A stretch of 64,000 nucleotides of DNA from Alkalimarinus alittae (GTDB lineage: Bacteria; Pseudomonadota; Gammaproteobacteria; Pseudomonadales; Oleiphilaceae), in the NCBI RefSeq assembly GCF_026016465.1, contig NZ_CP100390.1:4095078-4159077 (forward strand), read 5' to 3'. A model generated the notes under the pieces. That model had not been told where the DNA came from. It was given only the letters and a program-made list of their open reading frames with translations, and made no database searches. The position numbers were made by a program, and so were the translations under genes. The number at the start of each line of letters is the position of its first letter. Within the stretch, counting starts at the first letter, position 1. Positions 43,205 through 51,914 of this stretch are shown piece after piece.

Positions 43205-43660
43205 TTACAACAAATACTTACCAGCACTCGCGACAACAACCGTCAATAAACCTAAAACAAGGTTAATTCCAACGATCTTTCTGATCTGGTTTAAGTTATT
43301 GCCAGCAGTCGCCCAATCGGCCGCTTCTACTGCGTTTTTAAGACGCTTAAAAGGGGCAAAATAAAGATGCGCGTAAAGCAAGAACATCACATAACCTAGC
43401 GCTAACATGATATGAACATGTTTACCGATACTGCCAAAGCCACCGTATAAGGCGATCATGCCATGACCTGTCACGATTAAAGTAATAATACTCGCCCAAA
43501 CCCAACTAAAAAAGCGGACAAACACGTGTGCCCAGAGCTGAAGCCTTAGAGGTGGCTCTAATACTGTAACCGCAACAGGGCGTAGACATACATAAGCGAA
43601 AAACATACCGCCAACCCAGATAACGGCGGCTAGCAGGTGTAAAGATAACGCAATTGACAT
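43205..43660 (-). CDS. CopD family membrane protein
   Basis: 151 residues with four transmembrane segments. 'HLLAAVIWVGGMFFAYVCL' is the CopD-family start (a His near the membrane and WVGG), and 'RKIVGINLVLGLLTVVVAS' closes it. CopD-type domains are linked to copper import or heme-associated membrane proteins. As a stand-alone unit the function is not defined. The Lrp-type regulator is 22 bases upstream on the same strand. Confidence 0.88.
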   Translation of the reverse strand: MSIALSLHLLAAVIWVGGMFFAYVCLRPVAVTVLEPPLRLQLWAHVFVRFFSWVWASIITLIVTGHGMIALYGGFGSIGKHVHIMLALGYVMFLLYAHLYFAPFKRLKNAVEAADWATAGNNLNQIRKIVGINLVLGLLTVVVASAGKYLL

Positions 43661-43682
43661 ACTTAGCTCTCTTTTGGAGTCA

Positions 43683-44159
43683 TTATTTTAAATGAGTCAG
43701 GGGGATTTCTGTTCGATCAATAATCTTACGCAAAACAAAGCTAGAGTGAACCCCTGTAACCCCTGGAATGCGCGTCAATCGACCCAACAAAAACGCCTGA
43801 TAACCATCCATATCCTGTACCAACACTTCAATTAAGTAATCCGCTGCTTGCCCTGTGATCAACGAACAGGCCATAACTTCAGGATAACCTTCTAATGTTT
43901 GCTCAAAATTTTCGAACCGGTCAGGAGTATGTCGATCCATACTCACTTGGATGATGGCAGTGAGTTTAAGGTTTAATTTATCAGGGTTCAACAATGTCAC
44001 TGTTCGATTAATAATACCGCTCTCTTCAAGCTGCTTAACACGCCGAGAACAAGGTGAGGGCGACAGGCCAACCAGTTCAGCTAACTCTAGATTAGTGATA
44101 CTGCCATTTCTCTGTAGTTCTTCTAATATCCTTCGATCTAACCTATCTAAAGTCACCAT
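43683..44159 (-). CDS. Lrp/AsnC family transcriptional regulator
   Basis: 158 residues. N-terminal winged HTH: 'LDRLDRRILEELQRNGSITN', 'LAELVGLSPSPCSRRVKQLE'. C-terminal RAM/AsnC effector domain: 'PEVMACSLITGQAADYLIEV', 'RIPGVTGVHSSFVLRKI'. The size and motifs agree with Lrp-like regulators that sense amino acids. It is divergent from leuA with 186 AT-rich bases between, so regulation of leuA and/or itself is likely (inference). Confidence 0.94.
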   Translation of the reverse strand: MVTLDRLDRRILEELQRNGSITNLELAELVGLSPSPCSRRVKQLEESGIINRTVTLLNPDKLNLKLTAIIQVSMDRHTPDRFENFEQTLEGYPEVMACSLITGQAADYLIEVLVQDMDGYQAFLLGRLTRIPGVTGVHSSFVLRKIIDRTEIPLTHLK

Positions 44160-44345
44160 AAAAACCCAATTTTAAAATCAATAGCCCTAACTATAATTAT
44201 TAATAAGCAATATATCACCACAAGATAACAAAATAATAGATAATAATTGCTAAACATATACCAATTAAAGCTTTATTTGCAATCTTTACCCCTAGAAATA
44301 GCCCTATAATTTGCATTCGACACGTTAATACAGGAGCTACCCACC
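44160..44345. promoter_or_regulatory. AT-rich divergent promoter region lrp-type / leuA
   Basis: 186 bases dominated by A and T runs, the usual setting for Lrp-type binding. A -10 candidate 'tataat' (44305-44310) fits leuA; the best -35 is weak. 'caggagct' before the leuA ATG is a good ribosome binding site. No leucine-codon leader peptide was found. Confidence 0.5.
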
Positions 44346-46016
44346 ATGTCAGGGTTCAATCATAAAAAATACCGCCCCGTTGCCCCCGTTCAAATGGCCA
44401 ATCGAACTTGGCCTGATCAGGTTATTACCCAAGCCCCTAGCTGGTGTAGTGTTGACTTGCGTGATGGTAATCAAGCGTTGATTGAGCCTATGTCAGTTAG
44501 CCAAAAGCAGATGCTTTTTGCATTATTAGTTAAAGTAGGGTTCAAAGAGATAGAAGTTGGCTTTCCCGCCGCATCACAGCCGGATTTTGATTTTGTGCGT
44601 TGGTTGATTGAAGAAAACCAAGTACCCGACGACGTCACTTTACAGGTATTAACACAAGCGCGCCCCGAATTAATTGAACGCACCTTTGAGTCTCTAAAAG
44701 GCGCTAGGCGTGCGGTGGTTCACGTCTATAACTCCACTTCAACGGTGCAACGGGAGCAAGTATTCAAGTTAGATAGGCAGGGTATTGTGAATATTGCGGT
44801 TAATGGCGCCAGCAAAGTTAAAGCGTTGGCGGAGCAAAACCCTGAAACAGAGTGGGTTTATCAGTATTCACCTGAAAGCTTTACCGGTACCGAATTAGAT
44901 TTTGCGGTTGAAGTCGTTGATGCTGTCACAGCAGTTTGGCAGCCCACCCCTGAAAATCCGGCCATTATTAATTTACCGGCCACAGTCGAGATGGCAACGC
45001 CCAACGTATTTGCTGATCAAATTGAGTGGTTCTGCAACCATGTTCAACGTCGTGATGCGATTATCGTCAGTGTTCATACCCATAACGATCGCGGTTGCGG
45101 TGTCGCTGCGGCAGAGTTGGCGGTGATGGCCGGCGCTCAAAGAGTAGAGGGCACCATGTTAGGCAACGGAGAACGTACCGGTAACATGGATATCGTCACA
45201 ATGGCGATGAACCTTTACAGTCAGGGTATTGATCCGGCGTTGTATTTAGCGGATATGGATGAAATTGTCCGAGTGGTCAAAGCCTGCACCCAATTACCTG
45301 TCCACCCAAGACACCCTTATGCAGGCGAACTGGTTTATACGGCATTCTCGGGCAGTCACCAAGACGCAATCAAGAAATGCTTAGCGCTATATAAGCCTGA
45401 ACAACCTTGGCAAGTGGCTTATTTACCGATAGACCCTACTGATTTGGGTCGTAGCTATCAAGAGGTCATTCGGGTGAACTCTCAGTCAGGCAAAGGTGGC
45501 ATCGCTTACACCCTTGAGCAACAGTATGGCGTGCAACTACCACGCTGGCTACAAATTGCTTTTAGCACCGTGGTTCAGCGCCAAGCAGAAGTGAATGGAG
45601 GAGAAGTATCTCCAGAGTCGATGTGGCAGTTGTTTAATGAGGTTTATATTGATCATCAAGCTCCCGTACGCTTAGGTGCTTTTGAACTAAAGCGTACGAC
45701 TCATGATCATGTTGACGCTCAGCTAATAGCAGGCGATCAAACGATCGATGTATCGGGTGATGGGCATGGGGTAATGGACGCTTTTGCACGCGCATTGCAA
45801 AGCCGCTATGGCTATAAAATCAGCATTCAGGAGTATAGCGAACACGCCATGCAAGAAGGCAGTGACGCAGATGCCATCTCATATTTACAAGTAATTATCG
45901 AGGGGCAAACTTTCTATGGTGTAGCCATTCACGAAGACATTGTTACCGCTTCGCTAAATGCTATTTTAAGTGCGACTAACCAGTACATGCTTGAAAAACA
46001 ACAGGCTGTAGCTTAG
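44346..46016 (+). CDS. leuA: 2-isopropylmalate synthase (type 2)
   Basis: 556 residues, the size of LeuA type 2. The HMGL-like catalytic domain has 'PSWCSVDLRDGNQAL' (metal and substrate Arg-Asp), 'FKEIEVGFPAASQPDFDF', 'SVHTHNDRGCGVAAAELA' (His-x-His metal ligands) and 'VEGTMLGNGERTGN'. The C-terminal LeuA dimer/regulatory domain (about 430-550) carries the leucine-feedback site. It condenses 2-ketoisovalerate with acetyl-CoA in the cytoplasm, the first committed step of leucine synthesis. No other leu genes are adjacent. Confidence 0.96.
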   Translation: MSGFNHKKYRPVAPVQMANRTWPDQVITQAPSWCSVDLRDGNQALIEPMSVSQKQMLFALLVKVGFKEIEVGFPAASQPDFDFVRWLIEENQVPDDVTLQVLTQARPELIERTFESLKGARRAVVHVYNSTSTVQREQVFKLDRQGIVNIAVNGASKVKALAEQNPETEWVYQYSPESFTGTELDFAVEVVDAVTAVWQPTPENPAIINLPATVEMATPNVFADQIEWFCNHVQRRDAIIVSVHTHNDRGCGVAAAELAVMAGAQRVEGTMLGNGERTGNMDIVTMAMNLYSQGIDPALYLADMDEIVRVVKACTQLPVHPRHPYAGELVYTAFSGSHQDAIKKCLALYKPEQPWQVAYLPIDPTDLGRSYQEVIRVNSQSGKGGIAYTLEQQYGVQLPRWLQIAFSTVVQRQAEVNGGEVSPESMWQLFNEVYIDHQAPVRLGAFELKRTTHDHVDAQLIAGDQTIDVSGDGHGVMDAFARALQSRYGYKISIQEYSEHAMQEGSDADAISYLQVIIEGQTFYGVAIHEDIVTASLNAILSATNQYMLEKQQAVA

Positions 46017-46025
46017 TAACCACCG

Positions 46026-46063
46026 ACTAACCCCAGTTTAATACATGGGGTTAGTGCTTTTTT
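46026..46063 (+). terminator. Intrinsic terminator after leuA
   Basis: Ten-bp perfect stem actaacccca / tggggttagt followed by 'gc' and six T, ten bases past the leuA stop. Confidence 0.92.
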
Positions 46064-46086
46064 CCTGCCAGAAACCAATACGGCTA

Positions 46087-46308
46087 TCAGTGATCGCCCG
46101 CGGTTTGTTTACTGTACATACGCTCGATATGAAACAGCGCTAGCGCGACGATGATAAAGGGCAACGTACTCAAACTATACCCCTCTGTAGTCCTCTCTAA
46201 CATAAGATGTATAAAGAACATTGCTAGATCCAGACAAAGCAGCGCGGTTAACCCGCCAGAAATATAATCACCGAATTCATCCAACCAACTAGACGTGTGC
46301 TTTTCCAT
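46087..46308 (-). CDS. Small hypothetical membrane protein
   Basis: 73 residues with two hydrophobic segments (about 19-38 and 48-61). N-terminal 'SSWLDEFGDYISGGLTALL' and C-terminal 'FHIERMYSKQ' are polar. 'agggctcttt' precedes the ATG. No family recognised; probably real because it is flanked by terminator and gene gaps and has a start site, but not certain. Confidence 0.6.
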   Translation of the reverse strand: MEKHTSSWLDEFGDYISGGLTALLCLDLAMFFIHLMLERTTEGYSLSTLPFIIVALALFHIERMYSKQTAGDH

Positions 46309-46400
46309 AAAGAGCCCTGTTCTTATAATTGAAGTTTAGGTTCTTTAAGTATATTAGGCTGTTCAGAATTTGCTCAATTTTTTATGTGTTTATTATTTCG

Positions 46401-47072
46401 TTATACCTCTGATGCTAAATCACCTGATATAGGCATAACGCCCGCCTTTTTATCAAAAAGGTGCGGATACGCTGATCGAATCCCATCCATAATAAAGTCA
46501 TAGGGAACATCTGCAAATTCACCGTGTTCATTTACATATTCCATATGCTGTGCGCCATCATCCGTAAACGCTTGAAAAATAGAATCATTTATGCCGTCAA
46601 AAGCCAAAGGTTCAACCTTCATTATCAAACATAACCGTTTGTTAAACGCAGGCGTCGCTTTCACCCACTGGCCATTAAGATACAGCTCAATATAGCCATG
46701 CATTCTAAAAATATCCGAACGTAAAAACTCGATTAGGCGTGGGCTCGAAAGGTGATTCTTTACATCAGCCAATCCAAGGCGAGCGGGAATACCCTTATAA
46801 CGCGCTGCAGCCCCTAAAAGCACAGCCTTAGGAATGCAATAAGACTCACGGGTTGCTAACACATGACTAGCACTAAAGGACTGAGGGTCAGTAGAAAATA
46901 CGTACGGGTTATAACTCACATCGTCTCGCGCTGCGAGATATAGTGCTTTTGCCACGTCAACCGGGGCATTAGAGACACCGGCTAATGCTTGATCAGCCCA
47001 TTGTTGAACAGAAGGCTTATCGAAATCATAGAATGGCGTAGTAACTAAATATTGGTCTAACGAGTCGGCCAT
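46401..47072 (-). CDS. Transglutaminase-like protein
   Basis: 223 residues, no signal peptide. The transglutaminase-core pattern: Cys in 'ATRESYCIPKAVLLGAAAR', 'GIPARLGLADV', and His in 'MHGYIELYLNGQWVKATPAF'. The usual third residue (Asp about fifteen positions after the His) seems replaced at 'KATPAFN'. The fold is used by proteases and amidases; the substrate here is unknown. Preceded by a weak 'agaaacc'. Confidence 0.82.
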   Translation of the reverse strand: MADSLDQYLVTTPFYDFDKPSVQQWADQALAGVSNAPVDVAKALYLAARDDVSYNPYVFSTDPQSFSASHVLATRESYCIPKAVLLGAAARYKGIPARLGLADVKNHLSSPRLIEFLRSDIFRMHGYIELYLNGQWVKATPAFNKRLCLIMKVEPLAFDGINDSIFQAFTDDGAQHMEYVNEHGEFADVPYDFIMDGIRSAYPHLFDKKAGVMPISGDLASEV

Positions 47073-47187
47073 AGGTTTCTGCCCATTTTTTTGCGTGTAT
47101 TATAACCCTAAGCATGGTACGAAACAGGAACCTATTCAATGATAAAAACGCTCAATAGAGTAGACGAAAGCGCCATCTACTGAGGAT

Positions 47188-47847
47188 TTAAAGCAGCCGC
47201 TTCTGCAGCCAGCTAGAGATATCCTCAATTTCTTCTAGACACACCTGATGCTCCATCGGGTAGGTCAAATACTCCGCCTGATAACCGAGCGCAAGAATAT
47301 CTTCGTAGCCTTTACGACCTAATGATTCCGACACCACAGGGTCTAGGGAGCCATGATAAACCTTAATAGGGATGTTTTTATTGACCGGATTAGGTGCGAT
47401 CGTTTGAGCCGTAGCAAAGTACGTTGATAACGCCAAAAGGCCACCCAGCTTTTCAGGATACGTGAGTGCTGCATGGTATCCCACTGCGCCACCTTGCGAG
47501 AAACCAACAATGATAATACGCTCACTGGCAATGCCACGTTCCTGTTCTCGCTGAATCAATTTGTGGACTTCAGCAACGGACTGTAGCAATTGTGCCTCAT
47601 CAACCTTACGATCAATATCCATTTCTAAAATGTCGTACCAAGCAGGCATAATATACCCACCATTAACCGTAACAGGGATAGACGGCGCATGAGGTAAAAT
47701 AAACCGGATAGCCGCAGACTCAGGTAAATTAAGCTCTGGCACTATAGGCTCAAAATCGTGCCCACTGGCACCTAGCCCATGCAGCCAAATAACCGAGGCA
47801 TCGGCTTTTACAATAGGTTCTATTTCTATGGTGGGCAAATACGACAC
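47188..47847 (-). CDS. Carboxylesterase / phospholipase (alpha/beta hydrolase)
   Basis: 219 residues from a GTG at 47847, giving 'VSYLPTIEIEP', the normal start of this family. A longer open frame up to 47955 would add a false membrane helix and overlap the beta-barrel gene by 86 bases. 'aaagagata' precedes the GTG. Motifs: 'VIWLHGLGASGHDF' (oxyanion hole), Ser in 'VGFSQGGAVGYH', Asp in 'GSLDPVVS', His in 'PMEHQVCLEE'. Hydrolyses short-chain acyl esters in the cytoplasm. It sits 22 bases after the barrel gene. Confidence 0.9.
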   Translation of the reverse strand: MSYLPTIEIEPIVKADASVIWLHGLGASGHDFEPIVPELNLPESAAIRFILPHAPSIPVTVNGGYIMPAWYDILEMDIDRKVDEAQLLQSVAEVHKLIQREQERGIASERIIIVGFSQGGAVGYHAALTYPEKLGGLLALSTYFATAQTIAPNPVNKNIPIKVYHGSLDPVVSESLGRKGYEDILALGYQAEYLTYPMEHQVCLEEIEDISSWLQKRLL

Positions 47848-47869
47848 AGCCGTTATCTCTTTAATTAAT

Positions 47870-48508
47870 TTAAAATCGTAATCCGGCCTCAAAGCGAGCA
47901 ATATTAGCATCAGACTTATTGCTGCCAGACCCCATATCCACTTTTTGATAACCATAACTACCTCTTACAAATACATTCGAGGTTAAATCAGCTCTCAGCC
48001 CTAAAGCCGCATTGTAAGACCACTCTGTTGTATTGTATGAGTTGGAGTAACAATACCAATAGTAGTAGCCGCTACAGTAGTAATCTCCGTTACTCACATT
48101 CGAGTCAACATAGGTAAAGCCGCCCCCTAAGACGGCATAAGGCGTTATCCTTCCTTCTAGTAGATGGTAGGTAATATTAAAATTATTAGTATAAAAGTCA
48201 CTACGGTGACTCAGCGTTCTAGCATTACCTAGGGAATCAGTATATTCCGCCTTGTATTTGGGGTTGTTATGAGAAAACTCCCATGCAAAATTCCAATGGT
48301 TATCCATGTTATAACCTAGGCTAAACCCCCAGCCTGTATTATCGGCAAACGTTGATTTTGCACCATTTTTACTCGCGACAGTGTCCTCACCTTGATACTT
48401 TGCCATCAAGGTGCCTTCCCAGTTACCTGCGCGTTGGCTAACATATTGAGCATGAGCGCTAGCTGATATTAATAGTATGGCTAACGCCGTTATTATTCTT
48501 GTATTCAT
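47870..48508 (-). CDS. Outer-membrane beta-barrel protein (opacity/OmpW-like size)
   Basis: 212 residues. Signal peptide ends at 'ISASAHAQYVSQ'. The mature part has eight-stranded barrel patterns: 'NTGWGFSLGYNMDNHWNFAW', 'NNFNITYHLLEGRITPYAVL' and the terminal 'NIARFEAGLRF', with a C-terminal Phe as in barrel insertion signals. One loop is extraordinarily aromatic and has two Cys: 'YYCSGYYYWYCYSNSYN'. Family is an outer-membrane barrel of unknown ligand. The carboxylesterase gene follows closely. Confidence 0.85.
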   Translation of the reverse strand: MNTRIITALAILLISASAHAQYVSQRAGNWEGTLMAKYQGEDTVASKNGAKSTFADNTGWGFSLGYNMDNHWNFAWEFSHNNPKYKAEYTDSLGNARTLSHRSDFYTNNFNITYHLLEGRITPYAVLGGGFTYVDSNVSNGDYYCSGYYYWYCYSNSYNTTEWSYNAALGLRADLTSNVFVRGSYGYQKVDMGSGSNKSDANIARFEAGLRF

Positions 48509-48558
48509 GTAATCATTTCCCTAACGCATAATATTAAAGTTAAAAGTGAACCCTAAGC

Positions 48559-50040
48559 TTACACCAGTTTCAATGTCGCTAACGTTCTTTCACGCGTTTC
48601 TTTCAATAAAGCAGCATCATTAACAAGTGACTGGCCATAAGAAGGGATCATCGTCTTCATTTTTGAGTGCCAATTTGAATCTGTAAGGCGCTCTTTAAAA
48701 CAACGCTCTATTACATCAACCATCGCCTGAACAGCCGTAGATGCACCAGGGGACGCGCCTAGCAAGGCCGCAAGCGAGCCATCTGCTGATGCTACCAACT
48801 CAGTACCAAACTCTAGTTTACCCTTGCCATTTTCGTCTTTCTTGATGATTTGTACTCGCTGACCAGCTTTGGCTAATGTCCAATCACCTTCTTTCGCTTC
48901 AGGGTAGAAATTACGTAGCGCATTTACTCGCTCCTGATGAGACTGAAACGCTTCTCCAATCAAATAACGCGTCAGATCCATATTCTTAGCACCAACCGAC
49001 ATCATCGGCGCTAGATTATTTCCTTTCACCGAGCCAAAGAGATCAAGCTTAGAGCCTTTTTTCAAAAACTTGGTTGTAAACCCAGCAAAAGGTCCAAACA
49101 ACAACGCAGGCTTACCATTGATAATGCGTGTATCTAAATGAGGAACAGACATTGGCGGCGCACCAATAGGCGCTTTACCATAGGCTTTTGATTGATGCTG
49201 CTGAACAACTTCTGGCTTAGTACAGACTAACCACTGACCGCTGACTGGAAACCCACCATAACCTTTACGCTCAGGAACTCCTGATTTCTGAAGTAGCGGC
49301 AACGCACCACCTCCGGCACCAAGAAAAACAAACCCAGCATCAATAGTACTCACACCCTTGCTTTGTTTTTCTTTAACACAAACCGACCAACGACCAGACT
49401 CTTGCTGCTTAATTCGTGTCACTGGGCTGCTTATCAATAATTCAAAGTTAGGGTTACGCTTTAGGTTTTCAACCATATGTCGTGTTAATGAACCAAAGTC
49501 GACATCTGAGCCATAGGCAACACGCGTAGCCGCAACGGGCTGATTAGGATCTCGCTGACTCATGGCTAGCGGCATCCACTTTTTCAGCACCTCGGGGTCT
49601 TCGCTATATTCCATATCTTTAAACAGATGATGAGCACTCATTAACTCAAAGCGCTTACGTAAAAACTCGACGTCTTTTTCACCCCAAACAAAGCTCTGAT
49701 GAGGTACAGGGTTAATAAAGTTTGTCGGCGCTGGGAGAATGTTATTCTCAACCAGGTACGACCAAAACTGGAGCGTTACTTCAAATGAAGCATTGATATC
49801 TTGCGCTCGCTCGATTTCAACGCGACCATCCTCTGTTTGAGGCGTATAATTAAGCTCGCAATACCCTGCATGCCCAGTACCCGCATTGTTCCACCCATCG
49901 GTGCTCTCATGAGCAACATGATCTAGCCGTTCCACCATAATAATCTTCAATGATGGGTCTAATTGACTGAGCATCATGCCTAACGTGGCGCTCATCACGC
50001 CACCTCCGACCAACAATACATCTGCAGTTTTTACAGCCAT
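48559..50040 (-). CDS. mqo: Malate:quinone oxidoreductase
   Basis: 493 residues. N-terminal FAD site 'VLLVGGGVMSATLGMMLSQL', then 'DGWNNAGTGHAGYCELNYTP', 'VGGGALPLLQKSG' type glycine loop and 'GYGGFPVSGQW', which are Mqo signatures. The C-terminal 'LGASPGASTAVQAM' is also typical. A peripheral membrane flavoprotein, it oxidises malate to oxaloacetate and feeds electrons into quinone, as an NAD-independent TCA-cycle step. 'gcggaatgtga' precedes the ATG. Confidence 0.97.
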   Translation of the reverse strand: MAVKTADVLLVGGGVMSATLGMMLSQLDPSLKIIMVERLDHVAHESTDGWNNAGTGHAGYCELNYTPQTEDGRVEIERAQDINASFEVTLQFWSYLVENNILPAPTNFINPVPHQSFVWGEKDVEFLRKRFELMSAHHLFKDMEYSEDPEVLKKWMPLAMSQRDPNQPVAATRVAYGSDVDFGSLTRHMVENLKRNPNFELLISSPVTRIKQQESGRWSVCVKEKQSKGVSTIDAGFVFLGAGGGALPLLQKSGVPERKGYGGFPVSGQWLVCTKPEVVQQHQSKAYGKAPIGAPPMSVPHLDTRIINGKPALLFGPFAGFTTKFLKKGSKLDLFGSVKGNNLAPMMSVGAKNMDLTRYLIGEAFQSHQERVNALRNFYPEAKEGDWTLAKAGQRVQIIKKDENGKGKLEFGTELVASADGSLAALLGASPGASTAVQAMVDVIERCFKERLTDSNWHSKMKTMIPSYGQSLVNDAALLKETRERTLATLKLV

Positions 50041-50270
50041 TCACATTCCGCCTTTGCCATCTAATCGGTTGGACTCAAAAAGGGTGAGGATTTTAGCTAA
50101 ATTTTGTGATCGAGACCAGAAAATAACCTTATTATGACGTAGTAATGGCACTGATATTACGAAGTGATAAGGTTTAAGCTATTAACAGCGATAGTTATAG
50201 CCCAGAAGTGATTATTTTGACATAAGCAAGTACCACAATGTAACGCGGTTTAGCTAAGCTTAAAACGCAA

Positions 50271-50330
50271 AAAAGCCGGCATCAGCCAGCTTTTTGTACC
50301 CAAACGATAAGGCCTTTTCGCCTTACCGTT
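50271..50330. terminator. Tandem hairpins between mqo and the micropeptide gene
   Basis: First hairpin aaagc-c-ggc-atca-gcc-a-gcttttt (50271-50296) has A and T flanks and can end transcripts from either side. A second stem taaggc-cttttc-gcctta with outer aacg/cgtt (50303-50330) follows, 15 bases past the micropeptide stop on the minus strand. The rest of the gap 50041-50270 holds no gene, only the mqo promoter region. Confidence 0.7.
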
Positions 50331-50344
50331 TAAATACTTAAACG

Positions 50345-50434
50345 TTACCTCTTATCTTGGTCCTTTTCTTTATCTTTTTCGGTGCCTTTTGTTGTATCAC
50401 TGCTTTCACCGCCGCACCCACCACAACAACTCAT
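50345..50434 (-). CDS. 29-residue Cys/Gly-rich micropeptide (CCGGCGG motif)
   Basis: The minus-strand frame starts ATG at 50434 with 'gagggtaagc' upstream at proper spacing and reads MSCCGGCGGESSDTT followed by a Lys/Glu/Asp-rich tail ending in DKR and TAA. The first nine residues pack three Cys and four Gly. Such an N-terminus could bind metal or a cofactor. It lies between nnrS (downstream end 91 bases away, same strand upstream) and hairpins at 50330. Below the usual size limit for gene callers. Conservation in relatives with nnrS is testable. Confidence 0.7.
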   Translation of the reverse strand: MSCCGGCGGESSDTTKGTEKDKEKDQDKR

Positions 50435-50524
50435 ATGCTTACCCTCTAAATCAGATTAATTATTTATCCACATTCACTAATAATAGAGGGTGCTGCACTC
50501 ATTGTACTTGATGAATGTCAGGCA

Positions 50525-51727
50525 CTAGCCAGGTCGACCATCAACTCTTGCAGATACCAACATCGGAGCATAATAAAACAGGTATATGCTATAAGCCGCG
50601 ACCCAAAGAGCCGCAGCCCCCACAATACCCCAGTTTGTAAACGAAGGGAGTAGCGCAGGTAATAGCACGCGAACCGCTGCAGCGATCAAAATTAAAATAT
50701 AGCCCAAGGTCATGAGTTTAGGTGGCTGGAGTTTTCGTCCGGTATGGCCTAGCGTGACTCTTGAAATCATCGCCAGAATCATGCCGCCCATCGCACCGAC
50801 TGTAAAACAATGCAACGCAATACTAATATTGGTCAGCCATCCCATACTAAACAGGAACAAGGCCACCATACCCACAGGAATAAACAAGTACGAGAAGTGA
50901 AGCGACCAAAGTAGCGGTATATTTAAGGTGTGTGCGATTCCCCAACGTAAAAAGCGCCAGCCATTCGATACAGCCGCGACAAGGCTCAGCACTGCAAGCA
51001 ATGGTGCCGGCACCACCGAAAACCCAATAAACGCAACAATCACTAGCGCAATAATACTGCCAATACTGAGGCCATCTAGCCACCCAATATTAGGTAGCCG
51101 TGTATAGCCCGAAGCGCTCGAGGTGAAAAAAGGAATCACTCTACCGCCGACGATGGTGATCACCAACGCAGTCAACAACGTGGCACCATGCAACGAGTGG
51201 AGCGCGACCAAAGCATCACCGATTAATGTGCCCCAGTGACTGACTGCGTTCAACATCATCAGCACTAACAGAATCGGTACAAACATCAGATTACGCCACT
51301 GTTTTACCTTAATAACGGGGTAAGCCATGGCTAATGCGCTCAGAAATAAGAAGCTTAAATCACCCACAGCAACAACCCAACCAGGCAACCCAGCACCAAA
51401 CGCAACCAGTAGTCGGCCTAACAACCATGCACTAGCCAATACCGCTAGTTTATTACCCTTTACCCCTGGAACCCCTGTCCAACTCTGCACCGCTGTCAAC
51501 AAGAAGCCAACCACGATCGCAGCACCAAAGCCAAACAGCATTTCATGGCCGTGCCACCAAATGGGGCCACCATAAGGCTGCCAATCAAACGGCGAAGCCC
51601 AAAAATAAGCCCACCAACTGATTGCAATAAGAGAAAAGAGCGTCCCCCCTAAAAACAGGGGTCTAAACGCCAAACGCAAAATTGGGGTACTTGCCAAAGC
51701 GGCACTGGTATTATCTACATTAGACAT
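50525..51727 (-). CDS. nnrS: NnrS family heme/copper membrane protein
   Basis: 400 residues with about twelve transmembrane helices. Signatures: 'PILRLAFRPLFLGGTLFSLI', 'GGPIWWHGHEMLFGFGAA', 'VGGRVIPFFTSSA' and 'HCFTVGAMGGMILAMISR'. The conserved His in WWHGHE and 'HCF' are metal/heme-linked. NnrS eases nitrosative stress by preventing iron-nitrosyl damage to metabolism. A second nitric-oxide-linked gene (nnrU, 56480) is in the window, but no nor/nir genes are. Confidence 0.95.
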   Translation of the reverse strand: MSNVDNTSAALASTPILRLAFRPLFLGGTLFSLIAISWWAYFWASPFDWQPYGGPIWWHGHEMLFGFGAAIVVGFLLTAVQSWTGVPGVKGNKLAVLASAWLLGRLLVAFGAGLPGWVVAVGDLSFLFLSALAMAYPVIKVKQWRNLMFVPILLVLMMLNAVSHWGTLIGDALVALHSLHGATLLTALVITIVGGRVIPFFTSSASGYTRLPNIGWLDGLSIGSIIALVIVAFIGFSVVPAPLLAVLSLVAAVSNGWRFLRWGIAHTLNIPLLWSLHFSYLFIPVGMVALFLFSMGWLTNISIALHCFTVGAMGGMILAMISRVTLGHTGRKLQPPKLMTLGYILILIAAAVRVLLPALLPSFTNWGIVGAAALWVAAYSIYLFYYAPMLVSARVDGRPG

Positions 51728-51736
51728 CGTTGCTTA

Positions 51737-51803
51737 AACCCATATTGTCAAACACATAACCCATCAAGGAATGAGTCATTCTGCATCATCAATCATATGG
51801 GTT
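51737..51803. promoter_or_regulatory. Inverted repeat in the nnrS / amidase divergent promoter
   Basis: aacccatat (51737-51745) and atatgggtt (51795-51803) are exact inverses, 49 bases apart, with a further 'aaccca' at 51758. Possible operator elements for nnrS; not an FNR or DNR consensus. Confidence 0.35.
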
Positions 51804-51914
51804 AAATGGGATAGATCAAGCCAAACGTTTTTTATATCGCGCCGGCAGCAAAGAAACATTAATAAAGACTATGCTAGACTTGATAAAAAACAGCCTTTAG
51901 CCCCGTGAGTTAAT

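Noticed and set aside
44160-44345. Leucine attenuator leader peptide before leuA
   Set aside because: No short frame rich in Leu codons followed by a terminator hairpin is present in the 186-base gap.
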